The notes beneath the pieces are model-generated. The model saw nothing but the letters and a program-made list of their open reading frames with translations. It was not told where the DNA came from and ran no database searches. From Bacteroidota bacterium (lineage in GTDB: Bacteria > Bacteroidota > Bacteroidia > AKYH767-A > OLB10), in assembly GCA_023251535.1 (NCBI GenBank), contig JAHEYP010000026.1:1-53007 (forward strand): a stretch of 53,007 nucleotides of DNA. The letters run 5' to 3'. The translations under genes and the position numbers were made by a program. Of this stretch, positions 6,711-15,564 are shown in pieces (within the stretch, counting starts at the first letter, position 1; each line of letters begins with the position of its first letter).

Positions 6711-8435
6711 ATGAAAAAGGTAACTTTTATGCTGATTGCATCGGCGATGTACATCAGCTCCTGTTCTACGAACAGAATTTCAGCGAGGGATTACGACGAC
6801 GTTTATTTTTCAAACAAAGACGCTACGGCCGATAACTACCGTCGTGATGAGGGGTCAGGATCGCAACCTGCCGCACAACCGGAGCAATACAGCAGCAACC
6901 AAGACAATCAAGAGAACCGCGCTGCCGACCAAAACAACTCCGACAATTCTTATCAGAATAGCGATAATGGGAATAACACTTCTAACGAACGTTTCTCAGA
7001 CCAAAACAATGGCGATACTGAGCAATATTCTGACGGAAAGGGAAATACCTACGTAACAAATAACTATTACGACGACGACGATTATTACGATTATGCCTAC
7101 TCGGCACGATTACGTCGCTTTCACCACCCTTACGGATGGAACTATTACGATTCATACTATACTAATATGTACTGGTATGACTACAACCCATATTCATACG
7201 GGGTAAGTTTATACACAACGTATAGCTGGTGGTCGCCATGTTTCTGGACACCAGGAATAAGTATTTCGATTGGCAATGCATGGCCATCCTATTATGGAGG
7301 GTATTACGGAAGTTATTACAATCCTTGGTATTCATCACCTTATTATGGATGGGGTGGATACAACAACGGATATTGGAATGGCTACAACCAAGGATACATG
7401 AACGGTTATTATGCTGGACTTTACAATGGAAGCTTCAACCCTTACTACTATAATAGTATGGATTCATACAGTTACTATTATGGTCCTAGAGGTGGCGGCA
7501 GAGGTTTAACAGCCAACAACACACCAAGAGGCGGAAGAAACTTAGGCGAACTTTATGGAAGAGGAGATGCAGTAAAAAATCCTCGTTCATTTGTTTCAAG
7601 TGACGGTATCGAAGCGATTGGTCGCCCGAAACGTGATATCAGATCAACAGTAACACCTACCTCTGAACCACGCACTGTTCGTCCTGCAGACCCTCGCACA
7701 AAAGGCGATGTAAACACACCAAGAACAGTTACTCCGCGCGACAATAACACACCGCGTCAGACAGAAACTCCGAGAGAAAATACTCCACGTACAACTACTC
7801 CACGTGATAACAACACACCACGTCAGATAGAAACACCAAGAGAAAATACTCCGCGTACAACTACTCCACGTGATAACAATACACCACGTACAACATCACC
7901 AAGCGAGTACAGTACACCAAGAACGAATGAGACGCCACGCGACAATAATACGCCAAGAGAGAATAGCACTCCACGTAATTATGAATCGCCACGCGACAAC
8001 AATACGCCAAGAGAAAACAACACTCCGCGCAACTACGAAACTCCGCGTAACAACAACACGCCGAGAGAAAATAACACTCCGCGCAACTACGAAACTCCAC
8101 GTAACAACAATACGCCAAGAGAAAACAACACTCCGCGTTCATACGATACACCACGAGACAATAGCACACCACGTAGTTACGATGCACCAAGAAACAATGG
8201 AAATAGTCCGAGGTCATATGAATCGCCAAGAGACAACAACAATCCGAGATCATACGATGCGCCAAAAACAAGCAGTCCTAGAACTGTAGAATCAGCGCCA
8301 CGTCAACAACAAAGCACTCCGAGCTATTCAGCTCCGGCACCACGTCAGCAACAAAGTTCACCAAGCTATAGCGCTCCATCTCCACGTAGTTCAAGTGGAA
8401 GCAGCAGCGGAAATGGTGGCGGACGCAGACGATAA
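6711..8435 (+). CDS. Lipoprotein with Tyr/Gly-rich core and TPR(D/E)NN repeat tail
   Basis: The start was set at the ATG giving MKKVTFMLIASAMYISSC, a lipoprotein signal, with AGGAG a few bases upstream; an ATG at 6693 is in frame but adds only MIGENT. The 574-residue product has three low-complexity parts: a Gln/Asn/Ser/Asp-rich linker (about 40-115), a Tyr/Trp/Gly/Asn-rich core (about 120-265), and a long Arg/Pro/Thr/Asn-rich tail of TPR-DNN, TPR-ENN and NYETPR units ending in GGGRRR. No enzyme domain is seen. It is exported and lipid-anchored by prediction; an adhesive or structural surface role is inference. It stands between proS (divergent) and a FadL-like porin gene and has its own terminator. 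Confidence 0.8.
   Translation: MKKVTFMLIASAMYISSCSTNRISARDYDDVYFSNKDATADNYRRDEGSGSQPAAQPEQYSSNQDNQENRAADQNNSDNSYQNSDNGNNTSNERFSDQNNGDTEQYSDGKGNTYVTNNYYDDDDYYDYAYSARLRRFHHPYGWNYYDSYYTNMYWYDYNPYSYGVSLYTTYSWWSPCFWTPGISISIGNAWPSYYGGYYGSYYNPWYSSPYYGWGGYNNGYWNGYNQGYMNGYYAGLYNGSFNPYYYNSMDSYSYYYGPRGGGRGLTANNTPRGGRNLGELYGRGDAVKNPRSFVSSDGIEAIGRPKRDIRSTVTPTSEPRTVRPADPRTKGDVNTPRTVTPRDNNTPRQTETPRENTPRTTTPRDNNTPRQIETPRENTPRTTTPRDNNTPRTTSPSEYSTPRTNETPRDNNTPRENSTPRNYESPRDNNTPRENNTPRNYETPRNNNTPRENNTPRNYETPRNNNTPRENNTPRSYDTPRDNSTPRSYDAPRNNGNSPRSYESPRDNNNPRSYDAPKTSSPRTVESAPRQQQSTPSYSAPAPRQQQSSPSYSAPSPRSSSGSSSGNGGGRRR
7735..8240 (+). repeat. Degenerate coding repeat for TPR(D/E)NN units
   Basis: Inside the lipoprotein gene, short units encoding NNTPRENNTPRNYETPR-like text recur at roughly 15-24 bp and 50-60 bp periods. 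The units differ mainly at third codon positions, so the protein repeat is better conserved than the DNA repeat. Two other frames stay open across this block as a side effect. Confidence 0.85.
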
Positions 8436-8465
8436 TTAGATAAACAAAGAATTCAATAACAATAA

Positions 8466-8527
8466 ACTGTTTCACCATCGAAGCGAAGGTCCTATCATTC
8501 GTAATCGGGAAGTGAAACAGTTTTTTT
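8466..8527 (+). terminator. Terminator of the repeat-tail lipoprotein gene
   Basis: ACTGTTTCAC (8466-8475) pairs with GTGAAACAGT (8512-8521) followed by a run of seven T residues. The loop is long, 36 bases, and could hold a smaller stem. The GTG at 8512 that would extend the next gene lies inside this hairpin. Confidence 0.7.
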
Positions 8528-8547
8528 CGTTCAACCCAAAATCAATT

Positions 8548-10101
8548 ATGTTAAAGAAAATTCTTCTTACAATAACAGCAGGGATCACGTTCAGCATAGC
8601 TTCGGCACAAACCGATGCAGACGTCTTACGCTATGGAATGCTCAACTACGGAAGTACGGCAAGATCTTTAGGCATGGGTAATTCATTTGGTGCTTTAGGA
8701 GCAGACTTTAGCTCAGCGATGACGAATCCCGCTGGACTAGGTCTTTACCGAAGATCAGAAGTTACGCTATCGCCATTTTTCAATTTACGCACAACAGAAA
8801 GCGACTATTTAAGCAATAGCGAAAAAGAAAGCAGATTAAAATTCGGGTTCGGAAACTTCGGATTAGTATGGGCTACACCATCCAAAAAAGAATACAGTGA
8901 ATGGAAAGGATTTTCATTCGGCATTGGATACAACAAAACCAACGACTTCAGCAGCAACAGCAATGCGATGTCGGTGAACAGTAAAAACTCCTTGCTACAC
9001 TCCTACTCCGAAGAACTAGGAACGCTTACTAACGGTGGTGGCTTTCCGTACTACCAAGCAAGTAGTGATTACAATGGATCGAATGCTGATTACATCTCGA
9101 GTGATTTTCCTTTTGATGTAAACCTTGCATGGCAAACTTATTTATTAGACTCTGTGAATGTTGGAACCGACACCTACTACTACAACGCAATTCCTTATGC
9201 AGGAGCGAAGCAAACAAGAAAAGTAAAAACGAGAGGTGGACAAGGAGAATGGGATTTTTCATTCGCAGCTAATTATGAAAACAAATTATTTCTAGGAGCT
9301 ACGTTAGGACTAACAACAGTAAACTACAATGAAGACATTGACTGGACGGAAACAGACGCAGGAGATACAATACCCGGATTTAAGAGTTATACATTGTCGT
9401 CGCATTTAAAAACCGATGGCACCGGAATCAACTTCAAAGTTGGTATGATTTACAAGCCGATTGAAGCATTGCGTATCGGATTAGCCATTCACACTCCAAC
9501 ATATTATACACTCACTGACGAATACAATACAACTATCAGTGCGCAATTAGAAGACACGAATGGAATCGTAGAATACTTAGACTATGCATCACCTGCATCA
9601 ATTCCATTTCAATATGATATAGTAACGCCATTTAGATTTATAGGAAGTATTGCTGCGATTGCAGGAAAGACAGGAGCGTTTAATATCGAATATGAATACA
9701 TCGACTATAGCATGGGATCGATCACACCGGTTGACAAGGCATTTAAATCGGACTTTGATCCTGCTAACGAAGCTATCGACAACAAATACACTGCATCGCA
9801 CAACATTCGAGTAGGAGGAGAATTACGATTCGACAATTTACGATTTAGAGTTGGAGCGTTTCATTCAACGTCGCCATTTAAATCGGCCTATAAAGGAAGT
9901 ACATCAACCGATTTATCGAAGACAGGAATTACAGCAGGCTTCGGGATTAGACAAGAAAAATACTTCATTGATTTTGCGGTGGCACATACCGAAACTGGAT
10001 CATTCTTAAGACCCTATTCAATGAATAGTCAAGTTGTGGATGGGATAACTTATAATGAGAAAGACAATAGATTACTGGTGACGTTTGGTTTTAATTTTTA
10101 A
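8548..10101 (+). CDS. FadL/OmpP1-type outer-membrane beta-barrel protein
   Basis: The ATG at 8548 gives a standard signal peptide (MLKKILLTITAGITFSIASAQ); an upstream in-frame GTG at 8512 lies inside the preceding terminator and was rejected. The mature part begins with DADVLRYGMLNYGSTARSLGMGNSFGALGADFSSAMTNPAGLG (given here only as a landmark: the GNSFGALGAD and NPAGLG motifs are the family hallmark). Alternating beta-strands rich in Tyr, Phe and Gly follow, ending in a strand with LLVTFGFNF, the aromatic end expected of a barrel. Family members let hydrophobic compounds cross the outer membrane. The substrate cannot be told. Confidence 0.88.
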   Translation: MLKKILLTITAGITFSIASAQTDADVLRYGMLNYGSTARSLGMGNSFGALGADFSSAMTNPAGLGLYRRSEVTLSPFFNLRTTESDYLSNSEKESRLKFGFGNFGLVWATPSKKEYSEWKGFSFGIGYNKTNDFSSNSNAMSVNSKNSLLHSYSEELGTLTNGGGFPYYQASSDYNGSNADYISSDFPFDVNLAWQTYLLDSVNVGTDTYYYNAIPYAGAKQTRKVKTRGGQGEWDFSFAANYENKLFLGATLGLTTVNYNEDIDWTETDAGDTIPGFKSYTLSSHLKTDGTGINFKVGMIYKPIEALRIGLAIHTPTYYTLTDEYNTTISAQLEDTNGIVEYLDYASPASIPFQYDIVTPFRFIGSIAAIAGKTGAFNIEYEYIDYSMGSITPVDKAFKSDFDPANEAIDNKYTASHNIRVGGELRFDNLRFRVGAFHSTSPFKSAYKGSTSTDLSKTGITAGFGIRQEKYFIDFAVAHTETGSFLRPYSMNSQVVDGITYNEKDNRLLVTFGFNF

Positions 10102-10150
10102 GATGAGGTTCCAAAGGCACAAAAATCGATAACAAAAAAATTAATCAATA

Positions 10151-10182
10151 AAAAAGTCCCGAATGATCGGGACTTTTTTTTA
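10151..10182. terminator. Bidirectional terminator between convergent genes
   Basis: A 12-bp stem, AAAAAGTCCCGA paired with TCGGGACTTTTT over an ATGA loop, carries an A-run on one side and a T-run on the other, so it can stop both the FadL-type gene and the minus-strand glycosyltransferase. The stop codon of the latter (10180-10182) lies in its T-run. Confidence 0.9.
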
Positions 10183-12108
10183 TTTGGTGACAAGCACTCT
10201 GAAATCGTCGAGTTCAACGGAGTATTTGCCGGGATTGTAGACGTAAATTTTAAGGATATCATCGGGATTAATATCGTCGATGTATTTATATCCGTAGTAG
10301 ATGCTTGTCCATTGTCCGGGAACAATTTTATAAGGCGCAAACTGTTCGCTGCGCCACACTTTACTTTTACCTTCTTTATCCTCGAGTGAAACGACAATCA
10401 TTAATTTATCGAAGATTGGAAGTTCATTCATTTTTGCTTGAATAGAAACCATCAAGGTACGATCTTTTGTTAAGCCGATATTATCAACTTTCGCTTGATA
10501 AGTTGCAGAATATTCCAAAGTAGAATCGATGAAAGAAACCATTTTGCCGTTGAAAGCATTCGGCGATTCTTTAACCAGCTTACGATCTATGCCCCACATC
10601 TCTTTTTCGAAATCGTTCGTTTCATCATAAACGACTTCAGGATTGTACACATTATTTTTCAAATCCTTTTTACTGTACAAAACTAATCCCGCATTAAAAT
10701 GAGTATCACGTTCAGCGACAAAAGGAAAGTACTTCTTAATACGTAATTCGAGTTCAGGAGCATGATAATTATTCGACCAAGCATGCAAGAAAAAAGGCTT
10801 ATTACTAATTGCAAGCAACGAATCTAAAGCGCGATAATCGGAAGATTGATTGCATCGATATTGCAAGAACTCCACTTTATTTTTTTGAGCATTTGCATAA
10901 TGATCGAAGTAATAAGGCTTAATGACATTCACCGTATAATCGATATTCTCTTTACCATACTTATCCGTTAAATCGGAAATGCGAACCGCTAAATCTTTAA
11001 ACACTGCGAAATGTTCAGTAGAATAAAAACGCTGTGCAAAAACAGTGCTTACGAATGTCATCATGAATGCAACTGCTAAAAACGACGACTCAATTTTATT
11101 CCACTTTACAGCAGGAAGGTTTGAGAAAATCCACATCACCAAGAACGGAAATCCGAAAATAAGAATCGAATATTGGAAAACCGGATTTTTATAAATCGAA
11201 TAGAAGTAAGCAATCACTGCAGGAAGCATGGCAAAAACAAATGCCAACCATTTAAATCGTTTATCATTTTGTCCTTTGAAGTAGAACATAGAAACGAAGA
11301 ATGCGAGCAACAATATTCCTGCAATAATATAATCACTGTTAAAGCCATACAAAACATATTTCCAGATGGCATCTTTCTGTGGTGGTCCGAGCCAACCTTC
11401 GGGTCCACCTAATCCACCGACACCAAACTGATAAAAGAACACATCTAGATTAGGAATGTAGAGCAAGAACATCAACCCACCAGATATCAGAAAACTCAAA
11501 TAAGATTCTTTCTTCAAGAAGAGGAATCCTGATAACCCAACGATACCAACAAACATAAAACTAAAATAATGAGTGTACATTGCAGCAACACCAGAGAGTA
11601 CTAGCAATACATTCCACTTACTAAATTTCTTCGAAGTCGATTCATCAGGAAAAACAATGTTTGTCCATGCATAAACAAACATCAAACTAAACAACATCCC
11701 CGGGCTATAAGGTCGAGCTAATTGGCTGTAAAGAATCGGAAACTGCAATGCAGAAAAAACTGCCAAAGAAAACAAAGCCGATGATTTATTAAACCATTTC
11801 GCAGCGATCAAATAAAAGAACACTAAAGAAAGCGAGCCCATCAACACGAAAGGCAAGCGGAACATAGCATCTGACAATCCTGTGAGGTGAGTCCACAGCC
11901 AAAGAAACGACTGCACCCCCATCGGATGCATATCATCGAGCTTCACGCCCTTTTCGATCATCTCGGCAAAAGAAGGAAATTGCAGACGAGCCATTGCACT
12001 AAGCTCATCATTCGACAACGACCAATTCGAATAATTATAAAAACGCATTGCAGTACCTAACAGTACAAACAGCAACGCCAATTTATCCTCAATCGAAAAC
12101 TTTTTCAT
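10180..12108 (-). CDS. GT-C-fold membrane glycosyltransferase (ArnT/PMT-like)
   Basis: A 642-residue protein with about 9-11 hydrophobic helices in the first 380 residues and a soluble C-terminal part. The first periplasmic loop carries SNDELSAMARL, whose DE pair fits the catalytic acid region of GT-C enzymes that use lipid-linked sugar donors. ARPYSPGMLFSLMF is also typical. The soluble C-terminal half (from about 385) contains a beta-sandwich-like end. It overlaps rlmB by four bases (ATGA), so it is the last gene of the rmuC operon. Sugar and acceptor are unknown; glycosylation of a protein or lipid in the envelope is the family expectation. Confidence 0.8.
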   Translation of the reverse strand: MKKFSIEDKLALLFVLLGTAMRFYNYSNWSLSNDELSAMARLQFPSFAEMIEKGVKLDDMHPMGVQSFLWLWTHLTGLSDAMFRLPFVLMGSLSLVFFYLIAAKWFNKSSALFSLAVFSALQFPILYSQLARPYSPGMLFSLMFVYAWTNIVFPDESTSKKFSKWNVLLVLSGVAAMYTHYFSFMFVGIVGLSGFLFLKKESYLSFLISGGLMFLLYIPNLDVFFYQFGVGGLGGPEGWLGPPQKDAIWKYVLYGFNSDYIIAGILLLAFFVSMFYFKGQNDKRFKWLAFVFAMLPAVIAYFYSIYKNPVFQYSILIFGFPFLVMWIFSNLPAVKWNKIESSFLAVAFMMTFVSTVFAQRFYSTEHFAVFKDLAVRISDLTDKYGKENIDYTVNVIKPYYFDHYANAQKNKVEFLQYRCNQSSDYRALDSLLAISNKPFFLHAWSNNYHAPELELRIKKYFPFVAERDTHFNAGLVLYSKKDLKNNVYNPEVVYDETNDFEKEMWGIDRKLVKESPNAFNGKMVSFIDSTLEYSATYQAKVDNIGLTKDRTLMVSIQAKMNELPIFDKLMIVVSLEDKEGKSKVWRSEQFAPYKIVPGQWTSIYYGYKYIDDINPDDILKIYVYNPGKYSVELDDFRVLVTK

Positions 12109-12884
12109 TTCACAAATCTTTGACGCATCGTTTCAAACAAGATCATACCAGCAGCAACAGAAACATTATACGACTCGATATGTCCTGACATTGGAATTTT
12201 CGCAATCGCATCACACTTCTTCATATACTCGGGAGACACACCATTCTCTTCACTACCCATAATAATAGCGAGTGGTTTTTTAAAATCGATATCAAAAACA
12301 TACTTATCGGTTTTCTCAGAACAAGCCACGATATAAAAACCAGAATCTCTTAAATAATCGATAGTAGCTTTGAGATTGTCCTCACGACATACAGGAAGAT
12401 GATGCAAAGCACCTGCAGAAGTTTTTACGGTATCAGCATTTATTAATGCAGAGCCACGAGATGGGATAACGATAGCATTAACACCAGAACACTCAGCAGT
12501 ACGAGCTATAGCGCCCAAGTTACGAGTATCAGTTATTCGATCTAAAATTAAAATAAGAGGAGTTTTTCCGGACTCAAATATTCCGGGAACGATCTCCTCT
12601 ACTCTACTATATTCCACTTCAGAAATATAACCTACTACGCCCTGATGATTTTGACGAGTGAGTCTATTTAATTTTTCGATAGGCACTTGTTGATACATAA
12701 TATCAGCTGCCTTCAACTCCGTTTTCAATTCACGCATGAGAGGATTATTCAATCCCGCTTGCACAAACAAACGCTCAAGTTCTTTTCCCGATTTAATAGC
12801 CTCAATTATTGCTCTTGTGCCATAAATCATGGAAGCATCATTATCGTTATTACGATTATTTCTATGTTGGAAATTATCTCTCAT
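12105..12884 (-). CDS. rlmB: 23S rRNA 2'-O-methyltransferase, RlmB/TrmH (SpoU) family
   Basis: A 259-residue SPOUT methyltransferase. The N-terminal substrate-binding domain starts at MIYGTRAIIEAIKSGKELERLFV. The three SpoU motifs follow in order: ILDRITDTRNLGAIARTAE, IIMGSEENGVSP and IPMSGHIESYNVSVAAGMIL. They form the knot that binds S-adenosylmethionine. RlmB methylates G2251 (E. coli numbering) in the peptidyl-transferase loop of 23S rRNA. It overlaps both neighbours by four bases, a sign of translational coupling. A TrmH-like tRNA role is possible but the N-terminal domain favours RlmB. Confidence 0.9.
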   Translation of the reverse strand: MRDNFQHRNNRNNDNDASMIYGTRAIIEAIKSGKELERLFVQAGLNNPLMRELKTELKAADIMYQQVPIEKLNRLTRQNHQGVVGYISEVEYSRVEEIVPGIFESGKTPLILILDRITDTRNLGAIARTAECSGVNAIVIPSRGSALINADTVKTSAGALHHLPVCREDNLKATIDYLRDSGFYIVACSEKTDKYVFDIDFKKPLAIIMGSEENGVSPEYMKKCDAIAKIPMSGHIESYNVSVAAGMILFETMRQRFVK

Positions 12885-14134
12885 TCTTTTGAATTAACTG
12901 CTCTTCCCTGTCGCCATTGATCGACCGACATATACCAAGCATTTTCATAATATAACTGACGAATTAAACTATAATCATTATTTGAAAACGGATTTCCTAC
13001 CCGTTTAAAAGTGAATACCAAATCAGGACTATTCACCATTGTAGAGTAAGTCCATTGTTCACTATCATTACTTCGGTACACCGACTGAGGTTCACCAAAG
13101 ATAATATAGATCATACCACGATCGGTTCTCCATCCCTCGAGATAAGAAGAAAACAAACGATTAGCATGTTGGACACGTGAATAGTACTCACGAATTAAAG
13201 CCTTTGCATTATTGGCATTCCCTCCCACCGACAACCAGAAATTATCGAGTGCTTTTTTCTTATCGGCTGAAGACATCAACTCCTTATGCTCCTTAGCAGT
13301 AGTGATGTAACGAGTAGATTCAATCAGCTGAGATGCTGAATTAATAATTGGAAAATTTTCGGGCAATACAAACAAGGTATAACCATTACGATCGCTCTTA
13401 CTCAACTTAAAATGCAAGAAACCATAACGGTGAAGCCTTAACGAAGAAACATCAGCAACGGCAACAGCAAATGTGCTATCAGGAATCATAGAGAACACCT
13501 TATCATCCTCCTCTTTAAACGGAGGAGAAGCCAAAGGAAAATTACGATAATAACAACTCACATAAAAAGAATCACTGATTGCTGGAGCGAAGCAACGCAA
13601 ATTAAATTGTTGATTGGGATAAATGAAATTGCTGTATTTAATTTTATCGTTCTCATCATAGAGTGAGAAAAACTGACGAGTTCCTGATTCTGACTTATCG
13701 ACATCGACGAAACGAAATCCGGATAAGTTTCTATAAACATCAGTGAGATCAATTCTCATCACAGCAATTTGCGAGCGACTTATTTTAAACTTAATATTCC
13801 CCGACAACTCCTGCGCACCGCTATCGACATTAAAAATGAACGAACCACTATCAAGAATAGTTGTTTGATTGTAGCCGGGCATCAAAGCGAAATGCAATTT
13901 AAGTTTACCATAAAAATTGCCATCGGTATTTTTTCGCAGCACATCCTCCACGGGAATACGATAAACGAGAACAGAAGTATCGCTATCGACATGCAAGATG
14001 GTATAATCGGGAGCAGAAGCAGCAAAATTATAATCGAGATGCGTACTAAGATTTTCACGATTCAATTTAGACACAGGACCGCAAGCCGTAAAGAACAGCA
14101 GCAGCAACCATGCATAAAAAGACCTTTGCGACAT
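12881..14134 (-). CDS. GWxTD-domain lipoprotein
   Basis: A 417-residue protein with signal MSQRSFYAWLLLLFFTAC (lipobox FTAC). The C-terminal part carries the family hallmark GWRTDRGMIYIIFGEPQ around residues 330-350 followed by EQWTYS. The middle is beta-rich with several Tyr/Phe strands. The GWxTD family is frequent in Bacteroidota but has no established biochemical role. The gene lies four bases after rmuC and overlaps rlmB, so it belongs to one operon with DNA, RNA and cell-surface genes. It is anchored to a membrane by its lipid and probably faces the periplasm. Confidence 0.9.
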   Translation of the reverse strand: MSQRSFYAWLLLLFFTACGPVSKLNRENLSTHLDYNFAASAPDYTILHVDSDTSVLVYRIPVEDVLRKNTDGNFYGKLKLHFALMPGYNQTTILDSGSFIFNVDSGAQELSGNIKFKISRSQIAVMRIDLTDVYRNLSGFRFVDVDKSESGTRQFFSLYDENDKIKYSNFIYPNQQFNLRCFAPAISDSFYVSCYYRNFPLASPPFKEEDDKVFSMIPDSTFAVAVADVSSLRLHRYGFLHFKLSKSDRNGYTLFVLPENFPIINSASQLIESTRYITTAKEHKELMSSADKKKALDNFWLSVGGNANNAKALIREYYSRVQHANRLFSSYLEGWRTDRGMIYIIFGEPQSVYRSNDSEQWTYSTMVNSPDLVFTFKRVGNPFSNNDYSLIRQLYYENAWYMSVDQWRQGRAVNSKE

Positions 14135-14138
14135 TCAA

Positions 14139-15500
14139 TTAAGCGTTATTTCCAGGAGTTGCGGCATCAATAGAATCATCGAGACCTTCGGTACGATCGA
14201 GTAATTTTTGATTTACTTGTTTCGTTGTTTTCAATCCGAGTTTCTTCAAATTCTCGACACGTGAAATTAGATTTCCTTTACCTGAATACAATTTATTCAT
14301 AGCAGCTTCATAAGCCTTATCGGCATCTTTCATTTTACCACCGACAGAAATTAAGTCGTCGAGGTGAGCCGATAATTTATCGTAAAGATCACCTGCTTGA
14401 CGAGCGATCTCCAATGAATTTTTATTTTGGTATTCGAGTCGCCAGATGCTAGCAATAGTTCTCAACGTAGCCAATAACGTTGACGTAGTAACGATAACGA
14501 TATTCCGTTCGAAAGCCTCGTTGAATAATTCAGGATCTGACTCAACAGCGATAGAAAAAGCAGGTTCGATAGGCACGAACAACAAAACGAAATCGAGTGT
14601 ATTGATCGCATATAAATTCTGGTAACTCTTTCCGCTCAAATCGCGAACATGTTTACGAAGCGAAGCGATATGCTCTTTCAAGAAAGCCTCCTTCAACTCA
14701 TCGGTATCGGCAGAAGAATAACGCTCGTAAGCGATTAACGAAACTTTAGAATCTACCACTAAACTTCTTCCTTCGGGAAGATTGATAATCACATCGGGTT
14801 GTAAACGACGGCCTTCATCATTCGTCATGCTCGCTTGCACTGAATACTCGCGGCCCTTCATTAATCCCGAACGCTCGAGCACCTTCTCGAGAATCATCTC
14901 ACCCCAGTTACCCTGCGTTTTGGTTTGACCTTTGAGAGCGGTAACAAGATTACGAGCTTCATCACCGATTGACTTATTCATCGTTTGAAGTTGAGCAAGC
15001 TGCTCCTTCAACGATTGATGTTCGCGGATACGCTCTTCATGCGTTATCTTCACCTGTGATTCGAACTTATCGATCTTTTCACGCAAAGGAGACAGAACAT
15101 CATCGAGGCGCGACTTATGCTCCTCCTGAATACGCTTTGAATTATGAAGTACCACCTCATTTGCGATATTGCTAAATTGCTCCTTCAACAAAGTTTGTAA
15201 TTTTTCATGCTCCGACTTCTCCTCTTTGAGACGATTTTCGGCAGCCTCAAAATTCGCTTTCCAGTGAGCGGATTCCGAATGAGAAGAACTCACATCGCTA
15301 CGCAGCTGAGCAACAGTAGCTTCGAGAGAAGCCACAGAAGAACGAGTATCGGCAAGCTGTTGCGACAAAACTGCATTTTTCTTATCGGCCTCGAGTGCAT
15401 CTTGGCTTACTACGACAGGAACATTAAAACGAGATTTAGCAGCAAGCCAGCCAACAGCGGCACCCACAATGATACCTATGATGAGATAAATTATTTCCAT
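14139..15500 (-). CDS. rmuC: DNA recombination protein RmuC
   Basis: A 453-residue protein with an N-terminal membrane helix (IIYLIIGIIVGAAVGWLAA), a long coiled coil (about residues 30-190), then the RmuC domain. The landmarks are GNWGEMILEKVLERSGLMKG, RRLQPDVIINLP with LVVDSKVSL, and FVLLFVPIEPAF. The D and DSK residues fit a PD-(D/E)XK-like nuclease core. RmuC limits inversions at short inverted repeats in E. coli. The gene is first in a four-gene operon and is preceded by a TATTTTTG -7 element. Confidence 0.93.
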   Translation of the reverse strand: MEIIYLIIGIIVGAAVGWLAAKSRFNVPVVVSQDALEADKKNAVLSQQLADTRSSVASLEATVAQLRSDVSSSHSESAHWKANFEAAENRLKEEKSEHEKLQTLLKEQFSNIANEVVLHNSKRIQEEHKSRLDDVLSPLREKIDKFESQVKITHEERIREHQSLKEQLAQLQTMNKSIGDEARNLVTALKGQTKTQGNWGEMILEKVLERSGLMKGREYSVQASMTNDEGRRLQPDVIINLPEGRSLVVDSKVSLIAYERYSSADTDELKEAFLKEHIASLRKHVRDLSGKSYQNLYAINTLDFVLLFVPIEPAFSIAVESDPELFNEAFERNIVIVTTSTLLATLRTIASIWRLEYQNKNSLEIARQAGDLYDKLSAHLDDLISVGGKMKDADKAYEAAMNKLYSGKGNLISRVENLKKLGLKTTKQVNQKLLDRTEGLDDSIDAATPGNNA

Positions 15501-15516
15501 GATTCAATATACAGAA

Positions 15517-15524
15517 CAAAAATA
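15517..15524 (-). promoter_or_regulatory. -7 element of the rmuC operon
   Basis: Minus-strand TATTTTTG matches TAnnTTTG exactly and lies 16 bases before the rmuC ATG. A TTTC that could act as -33 element lies 16 bases further upstream (15541-15544), a slightly short spacing. Confidence 0.55.
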
Positions 15525-15530
15525 AGCATA

Positions 15531-15553
15531 AACCACACTCGAAAGCGGTGGTT
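15531..15553 (-). terminator. Weak hairpin after the HsdR-N-like gene
   Basis: AACCAC (15531-15536) pairs with GTGGTT (15548-15553), 12 bases past the stop of the minus-strand gene above it. The downstream T content (TATGCTTATTTTTG) is interrupted and overlaps the rmuC promoter, so termination may be partial. Confidence 0.4.
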
Positions 15554-15564
15554 GGGAGATAACC

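Noticed and set aside
7861..8289. Two long overlapping readings in other frames across the lipoprotein repeats (minus 7861-8271, plus 7870-8289)
   Set aside because: Repetitive coding DNA keeps other frames open. Their Cys/Tyr-rich or Thr/His/Arg-rich texts have no protein-like pattern and no start signals.
8512..8547. GTG start at 8512 for the FadL-type gene
   Set aside because: It lies in the 3' arm of the preceding terminator and would spoil the signal peptide; the ATG at 8548 gives a normal one.
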